From NCBI RefSeq assembly GCF_026420145.1, contig NZ_JAPMLV010000001.1, forward strand, positions 1,054,001-1,118,000: DNA of 64,000 bases, read 5' to 3'. The position numbers and the translations under genes were made by a program. Of this stretch, positions 1 to 7,944 are shown piece by piece (within the stretch, counting starts at the first letter, position 1; each line of letters begins with the position of its first letter). A model generated the notes under the pieces. That model saw nothing but the letters and a program-made list of their open reading frames with translations, was not told the origin of the DNA and made no database searches. The DNA comes from Enterobacter pseudoroggenkampii. Lineage in GTDB: Bacteria > Pseudomonadota > Gammaproteobacteria > Enterobacterales > Enterobacteriaceae.

Positions 1-10
1 AGTCAGGATA

Positions 11-115
11 AAAAAAAGCCCATCGTGGGAGATGGGCAAAGACTACACACAGCAATTCGTTGTTTCACTCAGGGGATTTCCATGCTTATAAATCAAGGTG
101 TTGATTTATAACCGT
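11..115 (-). ncRNA. rprA: RprA small regulatory RNA
   Basis: On the minus strand this reads as RprA, the Hfq-dependent small RNA that opens the rpoS leader and is transcribed under RcsB control. It starts ACGGTTATAAATCAACA, runs through the conserved GGAAATCCCCTGAGTG segment, and ends in a GC-rich hairpin (18-37) followed by a run of U (10-17). The length, about 105 nt, equals the E. coli RNA, and ydiK is the neighbour in both. The first stem-loop differs from E. coli only around its tip. The exact 5' end is taken from the E. coli RNA as I remember it. Confidence 0.93.
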
Positions 116-151
116 GAGCTAATAGTAGGCATTGTGATCTTTAGCGTCGAT
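116..151 (-). promoter_or_regulatory. rprA promoter region
   Basis: Upstream of the RprA start, the minus strand has TACTAT at -12 to -7 (122-127), a good -10 hexamer. TCGACG lies 17 bp further up (145-150) and matches 4 of 6 bases of the -35 consensus. A weak -35 is consistent with the known need for RcsB, but I did not identify the RcsB box itself. Confidence 0.6.
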
Positions 152-248
152 CAGATTCGTCTCAATAGTTAAAGAGGTGTAAAGATTTCTTGAGGTTAAT
201 CGCGGGTTTAATGCAGAAACGGCGGGTCTGACCAGTGTGCAACGAATA

Positions 249-273
249 AATACTTTAGCAGTGTTAAAGTATT
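249..273. repeat. 9-bp inverted repeat between rprA and ydiK
   Basis: AATACTTTA (249-257) and TAAAGTATT (265-273) are perfect complements separated by 7 bases. It is AT-rich with no U-run, so it looks more like a protein-binding dyad or weak hairpin than a terminator. No function is assigned. Confidence 0.5.
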
Positions 274-289
274 GTGAGGGGGAATGTAG

Positions 290-316
290 GCCGGGTAAGC
301 GTTAGCGCCACCCGGC
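290..316. repeat. REP-type palindromic element
   Basis: GCCGGGTAAGCG followed by a TTAGCGCCACCCGGC arm forms the typical repetitive extragenic palindrome of enterobacteria. It lies just past the stop codon of ydiK, the usual place for REP elements, where they protect mRNA 3' ends. Confidence 0.8.
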
Positions 317-323
317 AAAAAAC

Positions 324-1439
324 TTAATGCGTGTTCTTCTCTTCCAGCTCTTCCAGTTCGCTCAGAATCACGTCCGGGTCTGTTCCCGGAGGCGGAATTT
401 CATGCACCCAGGCGGAGAACAGGCGCCAGGTAACGGCGAGCAGCACCGGGCCGATAAACAGGCCAATCATGCCAAAGGCAATCAGACCGCCAATGACCCC
501 GGAGAGGATCAGGATCAGCGGCAGGTCAGCACCCATGCGGATGAGGATCGGACGAATGACGTTATCCATGGTGCCGACCACGCAGCTCCAGACCAGCAGC
601 ACCGTTCCCCACGTGGTGTCACCCGTCCAGTACAGCCAGATAATGCAGGGAACCAGCACCAGCAGCGGCCCCAGTTGCGCAAGACAGGTCATCAGCATGA
701 CAACGGTAAATACGGTGGCGTACGGTACGCCGGAAATCGCCAGACCGATACCGCCCAGCACCGCCTGCACCAGCGCGGTGACCACCACGCCCAGCGCCAC
801 CGCGCGCACGGCCTGCGCAGCCAGCAGTACCGCAGCATCACCGCGTTTGCCCGCCAGGCGGGTGGCAAAGTGACGAACGCCTAAAGCGACCTGCTCGCCG
901 CGCCAGTAGAGCAGGGCGCTAAAGAGCAGCATCAGGGTACAGTGCATCATAAACCGGCCGATATGTGCCGCCTGACCGACAAACCAGGTGGTCGTGGTAC
1001 CAATGTACGGGCGGACTTTTGCCATCAGCGCGCTGCCGCCCATCTCCAGCAGACTATGCCAGCCGCTGTAGAGCTTGGCGCCCACCACCGGAATGCTGTT
1101 CAGCCAGGCCAGATCCGGCAGCGTCACGTCGCCGCTGCTAATGGCGCGAATAACCGGGCCACTGGAATCCACCAGGCTATTCACCAGCAGGGCAATCGGA
1201 ATAATAAACAGCAGGAACAGCAGGAGCGTCATGACCAGCACGGCTAACCCGCGGCGGCCGAACAGCAGCTTCTGCAAGCGCAGCAGCAGAGGCCACGTGG
1301 CCACGACCACGGTCGCGGCCCAGGCGAAGCCGAGAATAAAGGGTTGAACAATCCACAGACACGCAATAATCATGAGGGCCAGAAACAGCACCGACAGTAA
1401 AATTTGCGCAACATCCCTGGGCTGGCGAAGATTGACCAT
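324..1439 (-). CDS. ydiK: YdiK, AI-2E/PerM-family inner membrane protein
   Basis: 371-residue polytopic membrane protein of the PerM (AI-2 exporter-like) family, matching E. coli YdiK (370 aa) almost end to end. Several hydrophobic stretches follow one another, including two near residues 12-45, two between about 65 and 90, and a group in the C-terminal half ending in LSGVIGGLIAFGMIGLFIG. A longer frame exists upstream, but the ATG at 1439 is chosen because homologues start MVN-RQPRDVAQ and AAGGAAAG lies just before it. Its transport substrate is not established. Transcribed divergently from ydiJ; a PurR-like site sits upstream. Confidence 0.93.
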   Translation of the reverse strand: MVNLRQPRDVAQILLSVLFLALMIIACLWIVQPFILGFAWAATVVVATWPLLLRLQKLLFGRRGLAVLVMTLLLFLLFIIPIALLVNSLVDSSGPVIRAISSGDVTLPDLAWLNSIPVVGAKLYSGWHSLLEMGGSALMAKVRPYIGTTTTWFVGQAAHIGRFMMHCTLMLLFSALLYWRGEQVALGVRHFATRLAGKRGDAAVLLAAQAVRAVALGVVVTALVQAVLGGIGLAISGVPYATVFTVVMLMTCLAQLGPLLVLVPCIIWLYWTGDTTWGTVLLVWSCVVGTMDNVIRPILIRMGADLPLILILSGVIGGLIAFGMIGLFIGPVLLAVTWRLFSAWVHEIPPPGTDPDVILSELEELEEKNTH

Positions 1440-1598
1440 AAATGAAACTTTCCTTAAAAGAACGCCAGTACGACTGGCGGGAACGGAAAACCGCGTCTCT
1501 CTAATCATTGATGATCTCGGCGGTTTTTGACAGGCGGATTTTGCCTGTAATTCAGCAGAGATTATAAGAAAAAAATGTGATAAAACTTTCCAGACACA

Positions 1599-1614
1599 AC
1601 GCAAACGATTTTAT
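1599..1614. promoter_or_regulatory. PurR-like operator upstream of ydiK
   Basis: ACGCAAACGATTTTAT matches the PurR palindrome ACGCAAACGTTTGCGT at 12 of 16 positions, with one half-site perfect. It lies about 160 bp upstream of the ydiK start. The assignment rests on the motif alone; the other half-site is degraded. Confidence 0.4.
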
Positions 1615-1618
1615 ACAC

Positions 1619-1738
1619 AAAATCATTCGAGTTGCATCAAGGCGGCAAGTCTGAGAATCCCCAGGAGCTTACTGAAGTAAGTGACTGGGGTGAGCAGACG
1701 CAGCCAACGCAGAGGCAGCTCGAAGGATGACGTGTATA
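1619..1738. repeat. ERIC element
   Basis: An enterobacterial repetitive intergenic consensus copy. The core AAGTAAGTGACTGGGGTGAG, with AATCCCCAGGAGCTTAC beside it, is the signature used for ERIC typing. The outer parts are partly complementary, so the transcript can fold into a long imperfect hairpin. It sits immediately upstream of ydiJ and may carry or displace that gene's promoter. Confidence 0.9.
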
Positions 1739-1764
1739 TACAACTCTAATTAGGGTCGACAGTT

Positions 1765-4700
1765 ATGATCCCACAGATTTCTCAGGCACCTGGCGTCGTT
1801 CAGCTGGTGCTTAATTTTTTGCAAGCACTGGAGCAACAGGGTTTTACAGGTGATACCGCCACGAACTATGCCGACAGGCTGACGATGGCGACCGATAACA
1901 GTATTTACCAGCTTCTTCCCGATGCCGTGGTTTTCCCTCGTTCAACGGCCGACGTGGCGCTTATCGCCCGGCTGGCGACGCAGGAGCGCTTTGCTTCACT
2001 GGTCTTTACGCCGCGCGGCGGCGGCACCGGGACCAATGGTCAGGCGCTGAACCAGGGCATCATTGTTGATATGTCGCGCTATATGAACCGCATCATTGAG
2101 ATCAACCCGGAAGAGGGATGGGTGCGGGTCGAAGCGGGCGTTATCAAAGATCAGCTTAATCAGTATCTCAAGCCTTACGGCTACTTTTTTGCCCCGGAGC
2201 TTTCCACCAGTAACCGCGCGACCCTTGGCGGGATGATCAACACGGATGCCTCCGGTCAGGGCTCGCTGGTCTACGGTAAAACCTCCGATCACGTGCTGGG
2301 CGTGCGTGCCGTTCTGCTGGGCGGCGATATCCTCGATACCCAGCCGATGCCGGTCGAACTGGCGGAAACGCTGGGTAAAGATAACACCGCCAGCGGACGC
2401 ATCTATCGTACTGTGCTGGAACGCTGCCGCGACAACCGCCAGCTTATCCTCGATAAGTTCCCCAAACTAAACCGCTTCCTAACCGGGTACGACCTGCGTC
2501 ACGTCTTTAACGACGACCTGACCCAGTTTGATTTAACCCGCGTGCTGACCGGTTCCGAAGGGACGCTGGCGTTTATCACCGAGGCGCGGCTGGATATCAC
2601 CCGCTTGCCGAAGGTGCGTCGTCTGGTGAACGTTAAGTATGACTCCTTCGACTCCGCGCTGCGCAATGCGCCGTTTATGGTGGAAGCGAAAGCGCTGTCG
2701 GTGGAAACGGTCGACTCCAAAGTGCTTAATCTGGCCAGGGAAGACATTGTCTGGCACTCCGTCAGCGAGCTGATTACCGACGTGCCGGATAAAGAGATGC
2801 TCGGTCTCAATATCGTGGAGTTTGCCGGCGATGATGCGGAGCTGATTGAGCGCCAGGTCACCACGCTCTGCCAGCGTCTGGACGAGCTGATTGCGCAGGG
2901 TCAGGGCGGCGTGATCGGCTGGCAGCTCTGTAACGATCTGGCCGGGATTGAGCGTATCTATGGGATGCGTAAAAAAGCCGTGGGCCTGCTCGGCAATGCA
3001 AAAGGGGCGGCGAAGCCCATTCCCTTTGCCGAAGATACCTGCGTGCCGCCTGAACATCTGGCGGATTACATCGTCGAGTTTCGCGCCCTGCTGGACAGCC
3101 ACGGCCTGAGCTATGGCATGTTCGGCCACGTCGATGCCGGGGTACTGCACGTGCGTCCTGCGCTGGATATGTGCGACCCGCAGCAGGAGATCCTGATGAA
3201 GCAGATCTCCGACGACGTGGTGGCCTTAACCGCCAAATACGGCGGTCTGCTCTGGGGAGAGCACGGGAAAGGGTTCCGCGCGGAATACAGCCCGGCATTC
3301 TTCGGCGAACAGCTCTACGCGGAGCTGCGCAAGGTGAAAGCGGCTTTCGACCCGCATAACCGCCTCAACCCGGGTAAAATCTGCCCGCCTGAAGGCGTGG
3401 ACGCGCCAATGCTGCAGGTGGATGCCGTCAAGCGCGGCACCTACGACAGACAGATCCCGATTGCGGTGCGCTCCTCCTGGCGCGGCGCGATGGAGTGCAA
3501 CGGCAACGGCCTGTGCTTTAACTTTGATGTGAAAAGCCCGATGTGCCCGTCGATGAAAATCACCAGCAACCGTATCCACTCGCCAAAAGGGCGGGCGACG
3601 CTGGTGCGCGAGTGGCTGCGTCTGCTGGCCGACCGCGGGGTGGATCCGCTCAGGCTGGAGCAGGAGCTGCCGGAGAAACGGGCCAGCCTGCGCTCGCTGA
3701 TTGAGCGCACCCGCAACAGCTGGCATGCCAACAAGGGCGAGTATGATTTCTCCCATGAGGTGAAAGAGGCGATGTCCGGCTGTCTGGCCTGTAAAGCCTG
3801 CTCCACCCAGTGCCCGATTAAAATCGACGTGCCGGAATTCCGCTCGCGCTTCCTGCAGCTTTATCACACCCGCTACCTCCGCCCGGTGCGCGACCATCTG
3901 GTGGCGACGGTGGAAAGCTACGCGCCGCTGATGGCGCGCGCGCCGAAGACCTTCAACTTCTTTATCAACCAGCCGCTGGTGCGCAAGCTCTCCGAAAAAC
4001 ACATCGGTATGGTCGATCTGCCGCTGCTGTCGGTACCGTCTCTGCAGCGCCAGCTCGTCGGGCATCGCTCGGCGAACATGACCCTTGAGCAGCTGGAGGC
4101 ACTCACGCCTGAGCAAAAAACGAAGGTGGTGCTGGTGGTGCAGGATCCGTTTACCAGCTACTACGATGCGCAGGTTGTGGCCGATTTCGTCCGTCTGGCG
4201 GAGAAAGTGGGTTACCAGCCGGTTGTGCTGCCGTTCTCCCCGAATGGCAAGGCGCAGCACATTAAAGGTTTCCTGAACCGCTTTGCGAAGACCGCGCAGA
4301 AAACGTCTGACTTCCTGAATCGCGTGGCGCAACTCGGGATACCGATGGTCGGCGTCGATCCGGCGCTGGTGCTGTGCTATCGCGATGAATACAAGCAGAC
4401 CCTGGGCGATAAGCGCGGCGATTTCAACGTGATGCTGGTGCACGAGTGGCTGCCGATGGCGCTGGAAGATAAGGCTGTTCAGGATGTCAGCGGTGAACCG
4501 TGGTATCTGTTCGGGCACTGCACGGAAGTGACCGCGCTGCCGGGTGCCCCCGCGCAGTGGGCGTCTGTCTTTGCCCGCTTTGGTGCGAAGCTGGAGAGCG
4601 TCAGCGTCGGCTGCTGCGGGATGGCCGGTACCTACGGACACGAAGTGAAAAACCACGCCAACTCGCTCGGCATCTATGAGCTGTCCTGGCATCAGGCGAT

Positions 4701-4821
4701 GCAGCGTTTGCCGCGAAACCGCTGTCTGGCGACGGGTTACTCCTGCCGCAGCCAGGTAAAACGGGTAGAAGGCAACGGTGTACGTCACCCATTGCAGGCT
4801 TTACTGGAGATAATTGGATGA
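1765..4821 (+). CDS. ydiJ: YdiJ, FAD/4Fe-4S D-2-hydroxyacid dehydrogenase family
   Basis: 1018-residue FAD-linked oxidase, the same length as E. coli YdiJ. An N-terminal FAD-binding PCMH domain (about residues 45-275; PRGGGTGTNGQ) is followed by a glycolate-oxidase-type C-terminal FAD domain ending near residue 550 (FDPHNRLNPGKICPP). A 4Fe-4S segment then carries CNGNGLCFNFDVKSPMCPS and CLACKACSTQCP. The last 250 residues form a CCG-type cysteine-rich domain (VGCCGMAGTYGH). E. coli YdiJ is reported as a D-2-hydroxyglutarate dehydrogenase, presumably feeding electrons to quinone; the substrate here is transferred by homology. The stop overlaps the menI start by 4 nt. Confidence 0.93.
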   Translation: MIPQISQAPGVVQLVLNFLQALEQQGFTGDTATNYADRLTMATDNSIYQLLPDAVVFPRSTADVALIARLATQERFASLVFTPRGGGTGTNGQALNQGIIVDMSRYMNRIIEINPEEGWVRVEAGVIKDQLNQYLKPYGYFFAPELSTSNRATLGGMINTDASGQGSLVYGKTSDHVLGVRAVLLGGDILDTQPMPVELAETLGKDNTASGRIYRTVLERCRDNRQLILDKFPKLNRFLTGYDLRHVFNDDLTQFDLTRVLTGSEGTLAFITEARLDITRLPKVRRLVNVKYDSFDSALRNAPFMVEAKALSVETVDSKVLNLAREDIVWHSVSELITDVPDKEMLGLNIVEFAGDDAELIERQVTTLCQRLDELIAQGQGGVIGWQLCNDLAGIERIYGMRKKAVGLLGNAKGAAKPIPFAEDTCVPPEHLADYIVEFRALLDSHGLSYGMFGHVDAGVLHVRPALDMCDPQQEILMKQISDDVVALTAKYGGLLWGEHGKGFRAEYSPAFFGEQLYAELRKVKAAFDPHNRLNPGKICPPEGVDAPMLQVDAVKRGTYDRQIPIAVRSSWRGAMECNGNGLCFNFDVKSPMCPSMKITSNRIHSPKGRATLVREWLRLLADRGVDPLRLEQELPEKRASLRSLIERTRNSWHANKGEYDFSHEVKEAMSGCLACKACSTQCPIKIDVPEFRSRFLQLYHTRYLRPVRDHLVATVESYAPLMARAPKTFNFFINQPLVRKLSEKHIGMVDLPLLSVPSLQRQLVGHRSANMTLEQLEALTPEQKTKVVLVVQDPFTSYYDAQVVADFVRLAEKVGYQPVVLPFSPNGKAQHIKGFLNRFAKTAQKTSDFLNRVAQLGIPMVGVDPALVLCYRDEYKQTLGDKRGDFNVMLVHEWLPMALEDKAVQDVSGEPWYLFGHCTEVTALPGAPAQWASVFARFGAKLESVSVGCCGMAGTYGHEVKNHANSLGIYELSWHQAMQRLPRNRCLATGYSCRSQVKRVEGNGVRHPLQALLEIIG

Positions 4822-5228
4822 TCTGGAAACGTGCCGTGACGCTGCAGGCGCTGAACGCCATGGGCGAGGGGAATATGGTGGGGCTGCTGGATATCCAGTT
4901 TATCCGCATTGGCGACGATGAGATTGAGGCCACCATGCCCGTCGATAGTCGCACCCACCAGCCGTTTGGTTTATTGCACGGCGGAGCGTCCGTCGTGCTG
5001 GCCGAAACGCTGGGCTCGGTGGCGGGGTATCTCTGCACCGAAGGGGAGCAGAAGGTTGTCGGACTTGAGGTGAATGCTAACCACATTCGCTCGGTGCGCA
5101 GCGGACGCGTGCGCGGTGTTTGCCGCGCGCTGCACGCCGGAAGCCGCCATCAGGTGTGGCAAATAGATATCCTCGATGAGCAGGATCGCCTGTGCTGCTC
5201 GTCGCGGCTGACCACGGCGGTTGTGTAA
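4818..5228 (+). CDS. menI: MenI, 1,4-dihydroxy-2-naphthoyl-CoA hydrolase
   Basis: 136-residue hotdog-fold thioesterase (E. coli YdiI/MenI), which releases 1,4-dihydroxy-2-naphthoate from its CoA ester in menaquinone synthesis. The active-site segment HGGASVVLAETLGS carries His54 and the catalytic base Glu63 at the same number as in E. coli. It overlaps the end of ydiJ by 4 nt (ATGA), so the two are probably translationally coupled. Isolated from the main men operon, as in other enterobacteria. Confidence 0.95.
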   Translation: MIWKRAVTLQALNAMGEGNMVGLLDIQFIRIGDDEIEATMPVDSRTHQPFGLLHGGASVVLAETLGSVAGYLCTEGEQKVVGLEVNANHIRSVRSGRVRGVCRALHAGSRHQVWQIDILDEQDRLCCSSRLTTAVV

Positions 5229-5313
5229 AGTTTTCAGATGTCTTGCCTTTGGTCAAAAACTAGCCAGTACGTTGTGGTATACTGGTCAGGTTTTGTACAT
5301 AAGCGAGGACATC

Positions 5314-5508
5314 ATGGATACTGAAATAACCCCAACACAGCTGGCAATTGAATATTTACGTCGCGATAAGAGCAACCTGTCTCCGGCGCAGTACCTGAAA
5401 AAGCTGAAACAGCTTGAGCTGGAATTTACAGATTTGCTGGCGCTCTCTTCAAATGAGCTGAAAGAAGAGATCTACTTTGCCTGGCGGTTGGGCGTTCACG
5501 TCCATTGA
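5314..5508 (+). CDS. ydiH: YdiH, small conserved protein
   Basis: 64-residue soluble protein of unknown function, collinear with E. coli YdiH (62 aa). The core LSPAQYLKKLKQLELEF and the tail LKEEIYFAWRLGVH are conserved. The start is the ATG at 5314, after GAGGAC; a longer upstream frame lacks homology. A strong terminator follows directly, so this is a single-gene unit or the end of ydiJ-menI-ydiH. Confidence 0.9.
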   Translation: MDTEITPTQLAIEYLRRDKSNLSPAQYLKKLKQLELEFTDLLALSSNELKEEIYFAWRLGVHVH

Positions 5509-5523
5509 GTACATGAGAATCAA

Positions 5524-5548
5524 AGGGCCGCGAATGCGGCCTTTTTTG
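5524..5548 (+). terminator. Rho-independent terminator after ydiH
   Basis: AAGGGCCGC and GCGGCCTT pair around a short loop and a T-run follows. It lies 15 bp past the ydiH stop; the opposite strand could also serve the convergent regulator gene that ends at 5559. Confidence 0.85.
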
Positions 5549-5558
5549 TGTCTGACAT

Positions 5559-6188
5559 TCAGTATCGGGCGGGGAGTTTATTGATTTTGATGAGCCTGCC
5601 TTCTTCCATTTCGATGAATCCGCCGGTTTTTAAATCCGCCAGAATGCGCATCACGCCGCTGCGGGAGAGCTGGGTTTTCTCTCTGATATACCTTTCCGCC
5701 GTCACGCTGAGCCGATAACTCTCATCTTCCTCCATCAGCTTGACCAGCTGCTGGCGAATCATCTCATACGCCGTCGGCGCGCCCTGCGGCATCACGTTGT
5801 TATAAAGACGGCTATACACAAAGATGAGCTGCTTAGAAAGCAGTCCCCATAGCGCCTTCTCTTTGATAATTTCATTCACCCGCTCGGTGGTGAGCGTCCC
5901 TATCAGACAAGGGCTGACGGTCTTAATATAATCATTGAAATAGATGTCGGTCAGGTTGGCGAGGCCGAACACGGCCGGACTGCGAGCCGTAGACAGCATC
6001 ATGTCATCGCTTCTTCTGTAGATGGCGATGGTTCCTTCGAGAATTAAATAGCACATGCCCTGACCGTTAATTTGCAGGTCCAGTCGCTCGCCGCGGGCGC
6101 TATGTCGTGTTGTGCAATCAGGCAACAGGTGTGAAATAAGCTCTTGCGCGTAGGGAGAACCCCGTTGAGACTTTTCTGGAAGGGACAT
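5559..6188 (-). CDS. IprA-family winged-helix regulator (first of two paralogues)
   Basis: 209 residues. An N-terminal cyclic-nucleotide-binding-like beta-roll (about 25-110, CYLILEGTIAIYRR) is followed by a C-terminal winged helix (about 150-209) with KTQLSRSGVMRILADLKTGG as recognition part. This is the architecture of IprA/YaiV-type proteins, which have the Crp/Fnr fold; I see no FNR-type cysteine cluster and no reason to assume cAMP binding. The C-terminal half is clearly paralogous to the next gene. The ATG at 6188 is preferred over an upstream TTG. It probably controls the adjacent fimbrial operon. Confidence 0.75.
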   Translation of the reverse strand: MSLPEKSQRGSPYAQELISHLLPDCTTRHSARGERLDLQINGQGMCYLILEGTIAIYRRSDDMMLSTARSPAVFGLANLTDIYFNDYIKTVSPCLIGTLTTERVNEIIKEKALWGLLSKQLIFVYSRLYNNVMPQGAPTAYEMIRQQLVKLMEEDESYRLSVTAERYIREKTQLSRSGVMRILADLKTGGFIEMEEGRLIKINKLPARY

Positions 6189-6257
6189 GGCAGCCGACAA
6201 CCTTAAAAATAACCTGGCTAATTATAGCGCTTCTCCCGGGTACAGGCACGCTGGCTA

Positions 6258-6917
6258 TCAATATTTTCGCGGCAGATGATGAATGTCAAGCAGCACCCCA
6301 CGTTCCATGGTGATATACTTCCCGGTCCGCAGTTCTGCCAGAATACGCATAATTCCGCTACGTGAAAGATAGGTCCTGCTTTTGATGTACGCGGCGGCCG
6401 TCGTATTTTTCCGTATGGCATCGGGCTCCTGCATGAGTTCAACAAGCTGGAAGCGAATGATGTCGTAGGCAGACATTTGCGATATTTGCGCGCAGTGCTC
6501 ATACACCCGTGAGGCCGTATAAATCAGCAGCTTTGAAAAGTGCTCCCATAAATCCTGCTGCGCAACAATCTGATTAAACGTCTCCAGCGACACGCGGGCG
6601 ATTTCTGCCGTCTCCAGGGCCCTGACATAGAGATGCTCCGAAGAAAATTGACTGCTGACGCCAAGAATAAAAGGCGCTGATTCAGAGTTTAAAACAATGC
6701 CGTCGCCGCGACGATGAAGCGCCACGCTTCCCTGGAGAAGTAAAAAACACTGGCGCACATCATCTTTATAATAATGTACGGTTTCTCCCCGACAGATGAC
6801 CATTCTGTCCGCAGCAGGTAGCACTGATTTAATCAGGGTATCTATATGGATAAACGGTTTTAAACCCAGAACGGTTGATTCGTGGTTATTCAATGGCGTG
6901 GTTAAACGCGTATTCAT
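6258..6917 (-). CDS. IprA-family winged-helix regulator (second paralogue)
   Basis: 219 residues with the same layout as its neighbour: a beta-roll sensor-like domain (about 40-125, CFLLLQGSVALHRRGDG) and a C-terminal winged helix with RTYLSRSGIMRILAELRTGK. The ATG at 6917 follows GAGG at good spacing, whereas the longer frame upstream has no such signal. It is read away from the fimbrial operon, and the shared 408-bp upstream region contains repeated TAGACC dyads that are candidate operators. The tandem pair looks like a local duplication that has diverged. Confidence 0.75.
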   Translation of the reverse strand: MNTRLTTPLNNHESTVLGLKPFIHIDTLIKSVLPAADRMVICRGETVHYYKDDVRQCFLLLQGSVALHRRGDGIVLNSESAPFILGVSSQFSSEHLYVRALETAEIARVSLETFNQIVAQQDLWEHFSKLLIYTASRVYEHCAQISQMSAYDIIRFQLVELMQEPDAIRKNTTAAAYIKSRTYLSRSGIMRILAELRTGKYITMERGVLLDIHHLPRKY

Positions 6918-7325
6918 AAGATACCTCACAGCGACTACGGGTCTGATCGTTTTTTGATCTGCCTGGAGAATTATCTTAAAAATGAAGGAGTCAGGGAATA
7001 TTTCGGCAAGGTCCAAAAGTAGACCGTTGAGCATCTGATATCTAACCCCTTGAATGAAAACATAAAGACGATCAAGTCTACTAATAGACCAGGAAATAAG
7101 ACGTAAGCGTATCCTGAAAGAATTGTTGAAATTACGTTAAATCAGAGTCTACAGCTAGACCATCAAAAAGTTGTATTCACCAAAATGATTATATAAATTT
7201 TAATCAGCCAGTCAGAAAAACCTTATAGCGTTAATTAAAAAGAAGATGAATCCACTGTGATTTATTTATCAACTTTCTGCTGCGTACGTTTTAATAATAA
7301 ATAAAGTTATCCCGTAAACAGGAAA
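6918..7325. promoter_or_regulatory. Divergent control region of regulator and fimbrial operon
   Basis: 408 bp, AT-rich, without a credible gene. Three TAGACC hexamers occur on the plus strand at 7020, 7085 and 7156. The last two lie in near-identical dyads, GTCTACTAATAGACC (7076-7090) and GTCTACAGCTAGACC (7147-7161), 71 bp apart. The first is in GGTCCAAAAGTAGACC (7010-7025). I saw no recombinase gene and no paired inverted repeats of the fimS type, so phase inversion is not indicated. Confidence 0.55.
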
Positions 7326-7865
7326 ATGAAGATTATGAAAAAGAACATTATTTTAGCGATGGTTGCGACAGGTTCTGCCTTGATGATGAGCAATGCACTC
7401 GCTGCTGCAGGAACCGTTAATTTTAACGGTAACATCCTGGATTCTGCCTGCGATGTCGCGGTTGCTTCTCAAAATCAGGTGGTGGTATTAGGCGATTACA
7501 ATAAAACAGAATTTCCAGCAACAGGATCCCGCACTGCGGCAACGAAATTCGATATCGTCCTGAAGAACTGCCCGGTTACGGTCAACAGTGCCAAAGTCCG
7601 TTTTGACGGTACGCCCGATCTGACTAACGCCGATCTGCTTGCTATTGATACCTCCGTCGCCGGAGCGGCAACGGGTGTTGCTATTAATTTGATGACCGCT
7701 GATAAAGCGGATCTGCCGTTGCACGGCAGTAACAGCTATAGCTATGTGCTAAGCAGCACCGCCGATAATACGCTGAATTTCTACGCGCAGTATATTTCAA
7801 CGGCTGCATCGGTGACGGCCGGTCCTGCAAACTCCGTGGCAAATTTCTCCGTTGTTTATAACTAG
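7326..7865 (+). CDS. Major fimbrial subunit (FimA-type pilin)
   Basis: 179-residue type 1-like pilin. A signal peptide (about 1-26, cleaved after SNALA) precedes a mature domain with the pilin cysteine pair (ILDSACDVA and VLKNCPVTV) and a C-terminal donor-strand region ending in VANFSVVYN, with the penultimate tyrosine recognised by chaperones. A second in-frame ATG at 7335 is possible; neither has ideal Shine-Dalgarno spacing. It is first in the operon and is followed by a hairpin, the usual arrangement for making far more major subunit than assembly proteins. The particular fimbrial type could not be named. Confidence 0.9.
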   Translation: MKIMKKNIILAMVATGSALMMSNALAAAGTVNFNGNILDSACDVAVASQNQVVVLGDYNKTEFPATGSRTAATKFDIVLKNCPVTVNSAKVRFDGTPDLTNADLLAIDTSVAGAATGVAINLMTADKADLPLHGSNSYSYVLSSTADNTLNFYAQYISTAASVTAGPANSVANFSVVYN

Positions 7866-7906
7866 TCATTAAGCAGAACACGAGTTGGTTCCATGACGTT
7901 CTGCGT

Positions 7907-7925
7907 GGGGGCAGTCTCTGCCCCC
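7907..7925 (+). terminator. Intercistronic hairpin after the major pilin
   Basis: GGGGGCAG and CTGCCCCC pair perfectly around a 3-nt loop, with only GTGTTTC after it. This is a strong GC hairpin with a poor U-run. It probably acts as a partial terminator or mRNA stabiliser that keeps pilin expression above that of the downstream chaperone and usher. Confidence 0.65.
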
Positions 7926-7944
7926 GTGTTTCAAGAGGTGTAAC

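Larger units (their letters stand above)
1440..1764. other. Intergenic region between ydiK and ydiJ
   Basis: The 325-bp divergent gap holds the ydiK leader, a PurR-like site and an ERIC element that takes up its ydiJ side. I see no convincing small gene in it. Confidence 0.7.

Noticed and set aside
3226..4788. Long open frame opposite ydiJ
   Set aside because: Shadow of a GC-rich coding frame; ydiJ itself is full-length and conserved.
6918..7325. fimS-type phase-variation switch
   Set aside because: No recombinase gene in the window and no pair of inverted repeats flanking the promoter region.
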